Notes under the pieces: model-generated
The model's input: only the letters and a program-made list of their open reading frames with translations
Told to the model about the DNA's origin: nothing
Databases searched by the model: none
Part shown: positions 48,353 through 56,750 of the stretch, one piece after another
How the letters are laid out: every line of letters begins with the position of its first letter
Numbering within the stretch: position 1 is the first letter of the stretch
NCBI RefSeq assembly: GCF_007827815.1
Contig: NZ_VITH01000001.1
Location: forward strand, 62,001 to 126,000
DNA: 64,000 bases
Direction: 5' to 3'
Source of the DNA: Azospirillum brasilense
Lineage (GTDB): Bacteria; Pseudomonadota; Alphaproteobacteria; Azospirillales; Azospirillaceae
Program-made: the position numbers and the translations under genes

Positions 48353-49471
48353 CTACGCGGCGCGCCGCCGTCGGCTCTCGCTGGCGCGGGACCGCCGTTC
48401 GCGCTCCAGCCGGCCGCGCAGGAAGGCCAGAACGGCGGCCTCCTCGGCCTCCAGCTCCGGAAGCTCCTCGCGCAGTTCGGTCTCGACCTCGCGGGTCAGG
48501 GAGTCCAGCAGGTTGCCCTCCAGATAGGCGTCCAGAATCTCGGGATGGACGTAGCTCTTGCGGCAGACGCTGGCGGTGTTGCCGAGGCGGGCGGCCACCT
48601 GCTCGATGGCGTGGGTGACGTTGCGCTTGGCCTTGGCGGCGCTGTCGAAGGTTTCGAACTCGCGCAGCGCCATGGCGGCCAGGACGGTACCGGCCCAGGT
48701 GCGGAAGTCCTTGGCGGTGAAGTCCTGGCCTGTGGCGGCACGCAGATACTCGTTCACGTCGCCGGAACTCACCGCGTGGCGCTGCCCGTCGCGGTCGACA
48801 TACTGGAACAGCTCGTCCCCGGGCACATCTCGGCAGGCACGGACGACGCGGGCGAGGCGGCGGTCCTTCAGCGCGACGTTCCATTCCTTCCCGGACTTGC
48901 CCTTGAAGGTGAAGCGGATTTCCGACCCCTCGATGTCGGCATGGTCGTCGCGCAGGGTGGTCAGTCCGTAGCTGCTGTTCTCGCGCGCGTAGCTTTCGTT
49001 GCCGACGCGGATCAGCGTGGTCTCCAGCAGCCGGACCACGGCGGCCAGCACCTTTTCCCGCGGCAGGCCGCGGCGGGCGAGGTCGCCGTCCACCTGACGG
49101 CGGATGGCCGGCAGGGCGCGGCAGAAGTCGAGCATCCGCCCAAATTTCGTGCCCTCGCGCATCTCGGTCCAGCGCGGGTGGTAGCGGTATTGCTTGCGCC
49201 CGCGCGTGTCGCGGCCTGTGGCCTGGAGGTGGCCGTCCGGGTCCGGGCAGATCCAGACGCCGCGGTAGGCCGGGGGAATCGCCAGCTTGCGGATGCGCTC
49301 CAGCGTGTCCTCCTCGGTCACCCGCGTGCCGTCGGGCCAGCGGTAGGAGAAGCCCTTGCCGGCGCGGCGTCGCCGGATGCCCGGCTCGTCGTCGCAGACA
49401 TAGCTCAGCCCGGCGCAGGCCGCGGCCTCTTCCGCGTCGGTGCGGGGATCGGTGACCGTCACTCCGTCCAT
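48353..49471 (-). CDS. DNA topoisomerase IB (poxvirus/bacterial type)
   Basis: A 372-residue type IB topoisomerase. The N-terminal part carries GKGFSYRWPDGTRVTEEDTLERIRKLAIPPAYRGVWI, and the catalytic part has VGNESYARENSSYGLTTLRDDH, DFRTWAGTVLAA and CRKSYVHPEIL, where Tyr307 is the nucleophile that forms the 3'-phosphotyrosine. It relaxes positive and negative supercoils without ATP. ATG 49471 fits the family N-terminus. It is divergent from the small gene at 49617. Confidence 0.9.
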   Translation of the reverse strand: MDGVTVTDPRTDAEEAAACAGLSYVCDDEPGIRRRRAGKGFSYRWPDGTRVTEEDTLERIRKLAIPPAYRGVWICPDPDGHLQATGRDTRGRKQYRYHPRWTEMREGTKFGRMLDFCRALPAIRRQVDGDLARRGLPREKVLAAVVRLLETTLIRVGNESYARENSSYGLTTLRDDHADIEGSEIRFTFKGKSGKEWNVALKDRRLARVVRACRDVPGDELFQYVDRDGQRHAVSSGDVNEYLRAATGQDFTAKDFRTWAGTVLAAMALREFETFDSAAKAKRNVTHAIEQVAARLGNTASVCRKSYVHPEILDAYLEGNLLDSLTREVETELREELPELEAEEAAVLAFLRGRLERERRSRASESRRRRAA

Positions 49472-49616
49472 GCTGGAATCCCCATCGGTTGCCAGCCCAT
49501 CGGCTGCCAGCGGGAAACATCGGCGCCGCGTTTTGGTTGCATGGTTGCGGCGCGCGCGCCGTTCGGCGACCATGGCCCCGGCCAAGAGGCCCGCCGGCAC
49601 CGAAGGGAAGAGGACG

Positions 49617-49928
49617 ATGGAAGAGACCAAGCTGACCGCCGCCCTGCCGAACCTGGACATCCAGATCCTGCACCGGGACGACCCGGAGCGCGGGGCCGAG
49701 ACGATCGCCATCCAGATCACCGCCACGCCGTCCTTCGACGCGCTGCGCGGGATGATGGGGCCGGCGCTGCTGGCCTCGGCCAACCCGCTGCTCAACCCGG
49801 CCCTCGCCAACGCCAACCCGATGCTGGCCCTGTGGACGGCGCCGATGCGGATGTGGAGCGACGCCGTGCGGCTGGCCTGGGCGCCCTGGCTGCGCCTGAC
49901 GCCATCGCCGGGTGCTCGGAAGCCGTGA
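49617..49928 (+). CDS. Small hypothetical protein
   Basis: A 103-residue protein that starts after AAGAGG at ATG 49617. Its first half is charged (NLDIQILHRDDPERGAETI), and the second half is hydrophobic and Pro/Asn/Ala-rich (NPLLNPALANANPMLALW). It has no signal peptide. Similar short proteins occur next to other metabolic genes in Azospirillum relatives, but I recognise no family. It precedes the GH13 gene by 74 bases on the same strand. Confidence 0.6.
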   Translation: MEETKLTAALPNLDIQILHRDDPERGAETIAIQITATPSFDALRGMMGPALLASANPLLNPALANANPMLALWTAPMRMWSDAVRLAWAPWLRLTPSPGARKP

Positions 49929-50002
49929 CCAAAACCGGCCCGGTAACCGATCGTTAGGGCTATGGGGCGACCCTTTCCACGAGTCTCTTGTGGAGGGTCC
50001 TT

Positions 50003-51628
50003 ATGTCCCAGGCGTCTTCGTGGCTGCGCGGTGCCGCGCTGTACCAGATCTATCCCCTCAGCTTCCTCGACCGGAACGGCGACGGCTGGGGCGATCTGGA
50101 CGGCGTGCTGGACGGCCTCGGCCATGTGGCGTCGCTCGGCGTGCAGGGTGTGTGGATCAGCCCCTTCTACCCATCGCCGCAGAAGGACTTCGGCTACGAC
50201 ATCACCGACCACCGGGCGGTCGACCCGCGCATGGGCCGGCTGGAAACGGTGGACCGCATCATCGAGGCGGCGCACGGCCACGGGCTGAAGGTGATCCTGG
50301 ATCTGGTCTGCGGCCACACCTCGGACGCGCACCCGTGGTTCAGCGACAGCCGCCGGTCGCGCGGCGGGGCGTTCGCGGACTGGTATGTCTGGGCCGACCC
50401 GCGCCCCGACGGCACGCCGCCCAACAACTGGCTGTCGGTGTTCGGCGGACCCGCCTGGACCTGGGAGCCGCGGCGGCGCCAGTATTACCTGCACCATTTC
50501 CTGTCCAGCCAGCCCGCCCTGAACCTGAACGACGAGGCGGTGCTGCAAGCTCTCGGTGACACCGCAGCCTTCTGGCTGGAGCGCGGGGTGGACGGCTTCC
50601 GCATCGACGCGGTGGACTTCTTCGCCCACGACCCGCAGCTCCGCTCGAACCCCGCGGCGGCCTGGAACGGGGCGGAGCCGCCGGCCAAGCTGTTCGCCCT
50701 GCAACAGCATCTCTACGACATGATGCACCCGGCCATTCACACCGTGCTGGCCCGGCTGCGCGCGGTGGTCGACCGTTATCCCGACCGGGTGCTGCTGGGC
50801 GAGCTGTCGAGCCAGCCGGGCGCGGCACGGCGCATCGCCGCCTATTGCGGGCCGCAGGGGCTGCACGCCGCCTACACCCTGTCGCTGGCCAAGCAGCCCT
50901 TCACAGCACAGAACTTCGCCGGGGCGCTGACCGGCACGCCGCAGCCGGAGGCGATCTGCTGGAGCTTCTCCAACCACGACGTCGAGCGCGCCGCCAGCCG
51001 TTGGCTGCCGCCCGGCGCCGATCCGGAGCGCTTCAACGCCCTGTTGGCCACCCTGTTCGCTGTGCTGCCCGGCACCGTCTGCCTCTATCAGGGGGAGGAG
51101 CTGGCGCTTCCCAACGCGGCGCTGGCGCCGGAGGATCTGCGCGACCCCTTCGGCATCGCCTATTGGCCGGATTTCCAGGGGCGCGACGGCAGCCGCACGC
51201 CGATGCCCTGGCGGTCCGGCGCCGCCAACGCCGGTTTCTCCAGCGCGGTCGACACTTGGCTGCCGGTCGCCGAACCCCACCACGCCCTGGCGGTGGACGC
51301 GCAAGAGCGGCGCCCCGGCAGCCCGCTCGACGTCTGGCGGGACGCCCTGCGTCTGCGCCGGCGGCACCCGGCGCTGACCCAGGGCGGCGTGGCGGCGGTG
51401 GAGGAGGCCGGCAACGTCCTGGCTTTCGAGCGCACGGGGGAGGGGGAGGAGTTGCTGGCCGTCTTCAACCTGTCCGACCGGCCGGCGGAATACGCGCTGA
51501 AGCGCAAGCCGCCGATGGCCGCCCTTGACCTGCCGCGTCCGCCGGGGACGCCGGTTCCGGAGGTCAGCGCGGATGGACGGACGCTGGTCCTGCCGCCGCT
51601 CTGCGCCTTCCTGGGGCGGCGTGGCTGA
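50003..51628 (+). CDS. GH13 alpha-glucosidase / trehalose-synthase-like enzyme
   Basis: A 541-residue glycoside hydrolase family 13 enzyme. The four conserved regions are present: LVCGHTSDAHPW, DGFRIDAVDFF (nucleophile Asp), LLGELSS (acid/base Glu) and FSNHDVERAASR (transition-state Asp). The C-terminal beta domain follows. There is no signal peptide, so it acts in the cytosol on maltose, isomaltose or trehalose-like sugars. ATG 50003 follows GGAGGG. The start YQIYPLSFLDRNGDGWGDLDGVLDGLGHV is typical of oligo-glucosidases. Confidence 0.9.
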   Translation: MSQASSWLRGAALYQIYPLSFLDRNGDGWGDLDGVLDGLGHVASLGVQGVWISPFYPSPQKDFGYDITDHRAVDPRMGRLETVDRIIEAAHGHGLKVILDLVCGHTSDAHPWFSDSRRSRGGAFADWYVWADPRPDGTPPNNWLSVFGGPAWTWEPRRRQYYLHHFLSSQPALNLNDEAVLQALGDTAAFWLERGVDGFRIDAVDFFAHDPQLRSNPAAAWNGAEPPAKLFALQQHLYDMMHPAIHTVLARLRAVVDRYPDRVLLGELSSQPGAARRIAAYCGPQGLHAAYTLSLAKQPFTAQNFAGALTGTPQPEAICWSFSNHDVERAASRWLPPGADPERFNALLATLFAVLPGTVCLYQGEELALPNAALAPEDLRDPFGIAYWPDFQGRDGSRTPMPWRSGAANAGFSSAVDTWLPVAEPHHALAVDAQERRPGSPLDVWRDALRLRRRHPALTQGGVAAVEEAGNVLAFERTGEGEELLAVFNLSDRPAEYALKRKPPMAALDLPRPPGTPVPEVSADGRTLVLPPLCAFLGRRG

Positions 51629-51795
51629 GCAGCGCGCGTAATCCGTGGGACCGGGGTAGACCTGTCATGCGCTTTTGTGCGATGAATCGGAACGAAAACG
51701 CTGCTTTGTTACAGTTGTGAAAATTCCCTCGCAACAAGTGGTCCGACGGACCGCTTGAAACGAAAAGGGAAGGCGGAGTCCACGGGAGAAGAATC

Positions 51796-52902
51796 GTGAA
51801 AAGACGTGCGTTTCTGAAGTCGGCGGGTGCGGGCGCTGCGGCCGCGGGTGCGGGGCTGGCGGTGGCCGGCGTGGCCGCGCCGGCCATTGCGCAGTCGCAG
51901 CCGGAAATCCAGTGGCGCCTGGCGTCGAGCTTCCCGAAGAGCACCGACATCCTGTTCGGCGCTTCGGAGCTGATCGCCCGCCGCGTCGCCGAGAGCACGG
52001 ACGGCAAGTTCCAGATCCGCGCCTTCCCGGGTGGTGAGCTGGTGCCGGGCCTCCAGGTGCTCGACGCCGTGCAGAACGGCTCGGTCCAGTGCGGCCACAC
52101 CTGCGGCTATTACTATGTCGGCAAGGACCCGACCTTCGCCTTCGACACGGCCATTCCGTTCGGTCCGAACGCCCGTCAGACCACCGCCTGGTTTCAGGCC
52201 GGCGGCCTCGATCTGATGCGCGCCTTCATGAAGAACCACAACGTCATCCAGTTCCCGGCGGGCAACACGGGCGCCCAGATGGGCGGCTGGTACCGCAAGG
52301 AAATCAAGACCGCCGCGGACTTCCAGGGCCTTAAGATCCGCATCGCCGGCATCACCGGCCAGATCATGTCGAAGATGGGCGCCACCCCGACCCAGATCGC
52401 CGGCGCGGACGTCTACCCGGCGCTGGAAAAGGGCACCATCGACGCGACCGAGTTCGTCGGCCCCTACGACGACGAGCGTCTGGGCTTCCATCAGGTCGCC
52501 AAGTACTACTACTACCCGGGCTGGTGGGAAGGCGGGCCGAACGTCTCGCTCTACGTCAACCTGCAGGAGTGGGAGAAGCTCCCCAAGTCCTACCAGTCGA
52601 TCCTGACGGCCGCCTGCGCCGAGGCGAACACCTACATGATCGCCCGCTACGATTCGGAGAACGCCAAGGCTCTGAAGCGTCTGGTCGCCAAGGGCACCAT
52701 CCTGCGCGCCTACCCGCGCGACCTGATGGAGCAGGCGCACAAGATCGCCTTCGAGTATTACGACGAGCTGGCGAAGACCAACCCGAACTTCAAGACAATC
52801 TACGAGAGCTGGAAGCCGTTCCTCGACGAGACCCAGCTCTGGTTCCGCGTCGCCGAGCTGCCCTACGACAGCTTCGTCGCGTCCGCCGGTACCAAGAAGT
52901 AA
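51796..52902 (+). CDS. Orphan TRAP substrate-binding protein (TakP-like)
   Basis: A 368-residue periplasmic binding protein with a Tat-type signal (KRRAFLKSAGAGAAAAGAGLAVAGVAAPAIA). The mature part carries WRLASSFPKSTDILFGASELIARRV, the TakP-like QFPAGNTGAQMGGWYRKEIKT and the arginine-containing FQGLKIRIAGITGQIMSKMGATPT. TakP of Rhodobacter binds 2-oxoacids with sodium, so a 2-oxo or hydroxy acid ligand is likely. GTG 51796 follows GGGAG. No DctQ or DctM gene is adjacent, so it must use a permease elsewhere. A strong terminator follows. Confidence 0.88.
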   Translation: MKRRAFLKSAGAGAAAAGAGLAVAGVAAPAIAQSQPEIQWRLASSFPKSTDILFGASELIARRVAESTDGKFQIRAFPGGELVPGLQVLDAVQNGSVQCGHTCGYYYVGKDPTFAFDTAIPFGPNARQTTAWFQAGGLDLMRAFMKNHNVIQFPAGNTGAQMGGWYRKEIKTAADFQGLKIRIAGITGQIMSKMGATPTQIAGADVYPALEKGTIDATEFVGPYDDERLGFHQVAKYYYYPGWWEGGPNVSLYVNLQEWEKLPKSYQSILTAACAEANTYMIARYDSENAKALKRLVAKGTILRAYPRDLMEQAHKIAFEYYDELAKTNPNFKTIYESWKPFLDETQLWFRVAELPYDSFVASAGTKK

Positions 52903-52917
52903 AAGCGCTCGCTTAAA

Positions 52918-52960
52918 GAAAGGCCCCCATCCGCAGCGCGCGGGTGGGGGCCTTTTCTTT
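52918..52960 (+). terminator. Strong rho-independent terminator
   Basis: AAAGGCCCCCA (52919-52929) pairs with TGGGGGCCTTT (52945-52955). CCGC/GCGG pairs complete the stem around a 5-base loop, and TTTTCTTT follows. It ends the TRAP binding protein transcript. Confidence 0.85.
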
Positions 52961-52966
52961 GGGGAG

Positions 52967-53587
52967 TCAGCCGACGTCCTGCTGCGGCATCAGCGCCATC
53001 TGGCGCTTGGCGCCGGGCTGGGCCAGCATGCGGGTGTGCCACGCCTGGACGTTGGGGTAGGTGGCGATGTCGATGTTCGACTCCTCCACGAGGTCGATCC
53101 ACGGGAAGGCGAAGATGTCGGCGATGGTGATCCGTTCGCTCTCGATGAAGGTCCGGCCCGCCAGATGGCGGTCGAACTGGGCGAGCCCGCCGGCCGCCGC
53201 GGCGTCGATCCAGGGCAGGGCGTTGGCGTCGCCGTTGAACTTGCGCACCGCGCGGGCGCGCTGGACCGGCAGAAGCACGTCGGCCAGCCAGGACAGCCAC
53301 TCCGCCAGCCGGACCCGCTCCGCCTCGTCCCGCCCGCCGAATTGGCCGGTCTTTTCCGCCAGATAGGTCAGGATGACGCCCGATTCGGAGATGCTGAGAT
53401 CACCGTGCACCAGGGTCGGCACCCGGCCGAAGCGGTTGATGGCGAGATAGTCCGGGGACTTCTGCTGGCCGCCACGGAGGTCGACATGGCGGTAGACGTA
53501 GGGCACGCCGGCCATCGACAGGAACAGGACGACGCGGGTGGCGGGCTGTGAGTTGAAATTGCCATAGACGGTGAATTCAGCGGACAC
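52967..53587 (-). CDS. Glutathione S-transferase family protein
   Basis: A 206-residue protein with a thioredoxin-like N-terminal domain (TVYGNFNSQPATRVVLFLSMAGVPYVYR, SPDYLAINRFGRVPTLVHGDLSISESGVILTYLAEK) and an all-helical C-terminal domain. SQPATRV near residue 12 holds the catalytic Ser of this class, and ES in SISESG binds glutathione. GTG 53587 follows GGAGGG; ATG 53605 would add six residues without a ribosome-binding site. It probably conjugates or reduces with glutathione; no substrate is evident. Confidence 0.83.
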   Translation of the reverse strand: MSAEFTVYGNFNSQPATRVVLFLSMAGVPYVYRHVDLRGGQQKSPDYLAINRFGRVPTLVHGDLSISESGVILTYLAEKTGQFGGRDEAERVRLAEWLSWLADVLLPVQRARAVRKFNGDANALPWIDAAAAGGLAQFDRHLAGRTFIESERITIADIFAFPWIDLVEESNIDIATYPNVQAWHTRMLAQPGAKRQMALMPQQDVG

Positions 53588-53792
53588 GGTCGAAGAACCC
53601 TCCATGCTGTCGCGCTTGGCCGCGCGGGTTGCCGAAAACCATGACCGCAAGCCCGCTGCGACACCAGAGCAAATCGCGGGGCGCGATGCCGCGGGCTGGG
53701 GAAGGGGGTTTCGCACCGCCTCATCCCTCCCACATGTTATCAGAGCGGAACCGGGGCCGAGCGCCCTGGAGCAAACGATGGGAGGATGGGGC

Positions 53793-55610
53793 ATGCGCCG
53801 TGTGGCCGCTGGACTGTTGATCGGGATGATCGCCGCCGCCGTCGCCGGACCGGCGGGCGCGCAGTCGCAGCCGCAGCACGGCATGGCGCTGTATGGCGAG
53901 CCGAAATACGGGCCGGACTTCCGGCATTTCGACTACGTCAACCCGGACGCCCCGAAGGGCGGCAAGGTGACCCTTCAGGCCATCGGCTCGTTCGACACGC
54001 TGAATCCCTTCACGCTGCGCGGCGTGCCCGCGGCGGGAGCGACGCTGATCTACGATACGCTGATGACGGGGTCGGCGGACGAGCCCTTCACCGAATACGG
54101 CCTGCTCGCCGAAAGCGTGGAGATGCCGGAGGACCGTTCCTCCATCACCTTCAACCTGCGCTCCGGCGCGCGGTGGCACGATGGAAAGCCGGTGACCGCC
54201 GAGGACGTGGTGTTCTCCTTCACCATCCTGACGGAGAGCCACCCCTTCTACCGCAGTTATTACGGCGCCGTGGACAAGGTCGAGGCGGAGGGGGAGCGCC
54301 GCGTCCGCTTCACCTTCAAGCCGGGCGACAACCGCGAGCTTCCGATGATCGTCGGCCAGCTGCCGGTGCTGCCGAAGCATTATTGGGAGGGCAAGGATTT
54401 CCAGTCGACCACGCTGGAGCCGCCGCTGGGCAGCGGTCCCTACCGCATCGCGTCCTTCGATCCGGGCCGCGGCATCACCTATGAGCGGGTCGCCGACTAT
54501 TGGGGCCGGGACCTGCCGGTGAATGTCGGGCGGAACAATTTCGGCAGCATGGCCTACGAGTACTACCGGGACGCCAGCGTCGCCCTGCAGGCCTTCCGCG
54601 GCGGGCTGTACGATTTCCGCCAGGAGAACGTCGCCAAGACCTGGGCCACCGGCTACGACTTCGACGCGGTGCGCGACGGCAAGGTGGTGAAGGAGGAGAT
54701 CGCCAACGAGGTGCCGGCGGGTATGCAGGGCTTCGTGTTCAACACGCGCCGCCCGGTCTTCGCGAACCCGAGGGTGCGTCAGGCCATCGCCTACGCCTTC
54801 GACTTCGAATGGACGAACCAGACCCTGTTCTACGGCGCCTACAAGCGGACGGAGAGCTATTTCGAGAACTCGCCGCTCCAGTCCAGGGACCTGCCGCAGG
54901 GCCGCGAACTGGCGATTCTGGAGCCGCTGCGCGGAAAAATCCCCGCCGAGGTCTTCGAGAAGACCTACCACCCGCCCAGCACGGAGGGCCAGAACGGGCT
55001 GCGTCGCAACCTGTTGGAGGCCAAGCGGCTGCTCGACGAGGCGGGGACCGACGTGCGCAACGGCGTGCGGGTCGATGTCGCGACCGGCAAGCCGCTGGAC
55101 TTCGAAATCCTGCTGGACAGCCCGACCTTCGAGCGGGTGACTCTGCCCTTCATCGAGAATCTGAAGCGGCTCGGCATCCGCGCCAGCATCCGCACGGTGG
55201 ACACCACCCAGTACGAGAACCGCACCCGCGACTTTGATTTCGACATGATGGTCCATGTCTGGCCGCAGTCCCTGTCGCCGGGGAACGAGCAGACCGGCTA
55301 TTGGGGATCGGCCTTCGCCGACCGTCCGGGAAGCCAGAACATGGCCGGTGTGCGCAGCGAGGCGGTCGATCACCTGATCGGCGAGATCGTCCGCGCCAAC
55401 AGCCAGGAGGATCTGAAGGCCGCGGTGTCGGCGCTCGACCGTGTGCTGCTCTGGGGCCACTACGTGGTGCCGCACTGGTACTCCGGCGTCTACCGCGTGG
55501 CTTATTGGAGCCGGCTGAAGCGTCCTGAGATCGTGCCGCCCTATTCGCTTTCCTTCGACTCCTGGTGGCTGTCGGACGCCTCGGCCGCCGGCACCGGCAA
55601 GACGCCCTGA
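53793..55610 (+). CDS. Family 5 extracellular solute-binding protein (YejA-like)
   Basis: A 605-residue periplasmic protein. The signal peptide MRRVAAGLLIGMIAAAVAGPAGA is cleaved before QSQPQ. The family SBP_bac_5 fold carries HFDYVNPDAPKGGKVTLQAIGSFDTLNPF, which is the opening of YejA/microcin C and peptide-binding proteins, then PLGSGPYRIASFDPGRGITYERV and WWLSDASA at the end. It should bring peptides or related compounds to an ABC transporter. ATG 53793 follows GGGAGG. No permease or ATPase gene is adjacent. Confidence 0.88.
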   Translation: MRRVAAGLLIGMIAAAVAGPAGAQSQPQHGMALYGEPKYGPDFRHFDYVNPDAPKGGKVTLQAIGSFDTLNPFTLRGVPAAGATLIYDTLMTGSADEPFTEYGLLAESVEMPEDRSSITFNLRSGARWHDGKPVTAEDVVFSFTILTESHPFYRSYYGAVDKVEAEGERRVRFTFKPGDNRELPMIVGQLPVLPKHYWEGKDFQSTTLEPPLGSGPYRIASFDPGRGITYERVADYWGRDLPVNVGRNNFGSMAYEYYRDASVALQAFRGGLYDFRQENVAKTWATGYDFDAVRDGKVVKEEIANEVPAGMQGFVFNTRRPVFANPRVRQAIAYAFDFEWTNQTLFYGAYKRTESYFENSPLQSRDLPQGRELAILEPLRGKIPAEVFEKTYHPPSTEGQNGLRRNLLEAKRLLDEAGTDVRNGVRVDVATGKPLDFEILLDSPTFERVTLPFIENLKRLGIRASIRTVDTTQYENRTRDFDFDMMVHVWPQSLSPGNEQTGYWGSAFADRPGSQNMAGVRSEAVDHLIGEIVRANSQEDLKAAVSALDRVLLWGHYVVPHWYSGVYRVAYWSRLKRPEIVPPYSLSFDSWWLSDASAAGTGKTP

Positions 55611-55627
55611 CGAGCGGAACGGTTTCC

Positions 55628-56032
55628 ATGGATGCCCATTCGCTGGACCGGACACGGACCATTCTCGTCGTCGACGACAACGCGCTGATGCGCAAACTGC
55701 TGGTTCGCTGCCTGAAGGAAGGCGGTCACCGCGTCGCGGAGACGGACGACCCGCGGGGCGTGCTCGACCTGATGCGGGCGCTGAAACCCGATCTGGTGAT
55801 CCTGGATGTGGTGATGCCCGGCCTCTCCGGCGTCGACCTGATGCGGATGATCCGCGCCGACCGGGCGTTGGCGCGGACGCTGGTCGTCGCGGTCACCAAC
55901 CTGTCGACGCCCACGGACATGCTGCGCTTCTCCCGCGCCGGCTTCGACGGCCATGTGGCCAAGCCGATCCAGCCACGAGACTTCCTGGCGACGATCAACG
56001 ACTATCTGGGGGGAAAAGGTGATCGGATATAA
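55628..56032 (+). CDS. Single-domain response regulator
   Basis: A 134-residue CheY-like receiver. The acidic pair is in LVVDDNALMRKLL, the phospho-acceptor is Asp60 (LVILDVVMPGLSG), the threonine lies in VVAVTNLS and the lysine in VAKPIQP. The histidine kinase that feeds it is not in the neighbourhood. It begins 17 bases after the solute-binding gene but with a weak ribosome-binding site; cotranscription is possible. An AT-rich patch follows. Confidence 0.85.
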   Translation: MDAHSLDRTRTILVVDDNALMRKLLVRCLKEGGHRVAETDDPRGVLDLMRALKPDLVILDVVMPGLSGVDLMRMIRADRALARTLVVAVTNLSTPTDMLRFSRAGFDGHVAKPIQPRDFLATINDYLGGKGDRI

Positions 56033-56165
56033 ATTCATTTCAGAACAATGATTTATAAGATTTTTCTGAGATATCGCTTTCGATAGATCGCCATCCGGAA
56101 ATCTTTAACTCATTACGCAAATAATTCTCTACAGTAGCTTGATAAAGCTTGGTTTTAGAAAATCC
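56033..56165. other. AT-rich intergenic patch
   Basis: About 130 bases are far richer in A and T than the rest of the window. They contain small hairpins (TATCG-CTTT-CGATA; AGCTT-gata-AAGCT followed by TGGTTTT). No gene is seen. It may hold the terminator of the receiver gene and the promoter of the next gene, or mark foreign DNA. Confidence 0.5.
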
Positions 56166-56250
56166 AGGCTCTCTGGTCGACGGACGCTCCTCGCGGGCGG
56201 CCGATCCGTGCTATGATCCCGCCGTCCTTGGCGTTTTTTTCCCGCGGTTC

Positions 56251-56703
56251 ATGAAAGTCGTCGCCGCCGTCCCGCTGCTGCTTGCGCTGCTGTCCACACC
56301 CGCTGCGGCGGACCCGATGCGGGTGGAGCGGACCGATACCAGCCATCTGCGGGCTTTGAACCGCTCTGTCCTTGCCCCGGAGGTCATTCCCCCTCGTCTC
56401 CGCTACGTGCGCAGCCAGGCGGTCTACAATCTGCCGAAGGGGATGGACGGCCTGACCCGCTACGATGCCGCGCTGTCACGCCTGTGCCAACGCGGCGCCT
56501 TTGGGCAGGAAACCGATGGCTTCTACTGGGCGCGGACGCCGGACAAGCGGTATGGCGTCGCTTTTTCAGGCGGGGCGAACCTGTCGGACCCGCAGAACAA
56601 GCGGAAGTCCAGCGAGGTGTACTTTTTCGACGGCCAGGACAGCCGCTGCAAAGTCTATGTCGGCGATCAGGCCAAGCTGATGCCTCATTACGTCGGTCCG
56701 TGA
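56251..56703 (+). CDS. Secreted hypothetical protein
   Basis: A 150-residue protein with a Sec signal peptide (MKVVAAVPLLLALLSTPAAA) cleaved before DPMR. The mature part has one cysteine pair near residues 92 and 133 and the pattern KRKSSEVYFFDGQDSRCKVYVGD, giving a small beta-rich domain. I do not recognise the family. ATG 56251 lies at the only good signal-peptide start; the ribosome-binding site is weak. It converges with the MetX-like gene, a perfect hairpin between them. Confidence 0.65.
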   Translation: MKVVAAVPLLLALLSTPAAADPMRVERTDTSHLRALNRSVLAPEVIPPRLRYVRSQAVYNLPKGMDGLTRYDAALSRLCQRGAFGQETDGFYWARTPDKRYGVAFSGGANLSDPQNKRKSSEVYFFDGQDSRCKVYVGDQAKLMPHYVGP

Positions 56704-56744
56704 ACACGCGCCCCGCCGGGGGTGTGGCCCGGCGGGGCGCGTGT
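56704..56744. terminator. Perfect 17-bp hairpin between convergent genes
   Basis: ACACGCGCCCCGCCGGG (56704-56720) and its exact complement (56728-56744) enclose a 7-base loop. No T-run is present on either side, so it may block or stabilise transcripts from both directions. Confidence 0.5.
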
Positions 56745-56750
56745 GGATCG

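Noticed and set aside
48353..51367. 1004-codon minus-strand protein
   Set aside because: It is topoisomerase IB (48353-49471) plus open antisense sequence to the GH13 gene.
56704..56744. Classical terminator with U-run
   Set aside because: The 17-bp stem is perfect but no T-run follows on either strand, so only a transcript-end hairpin is claimed.
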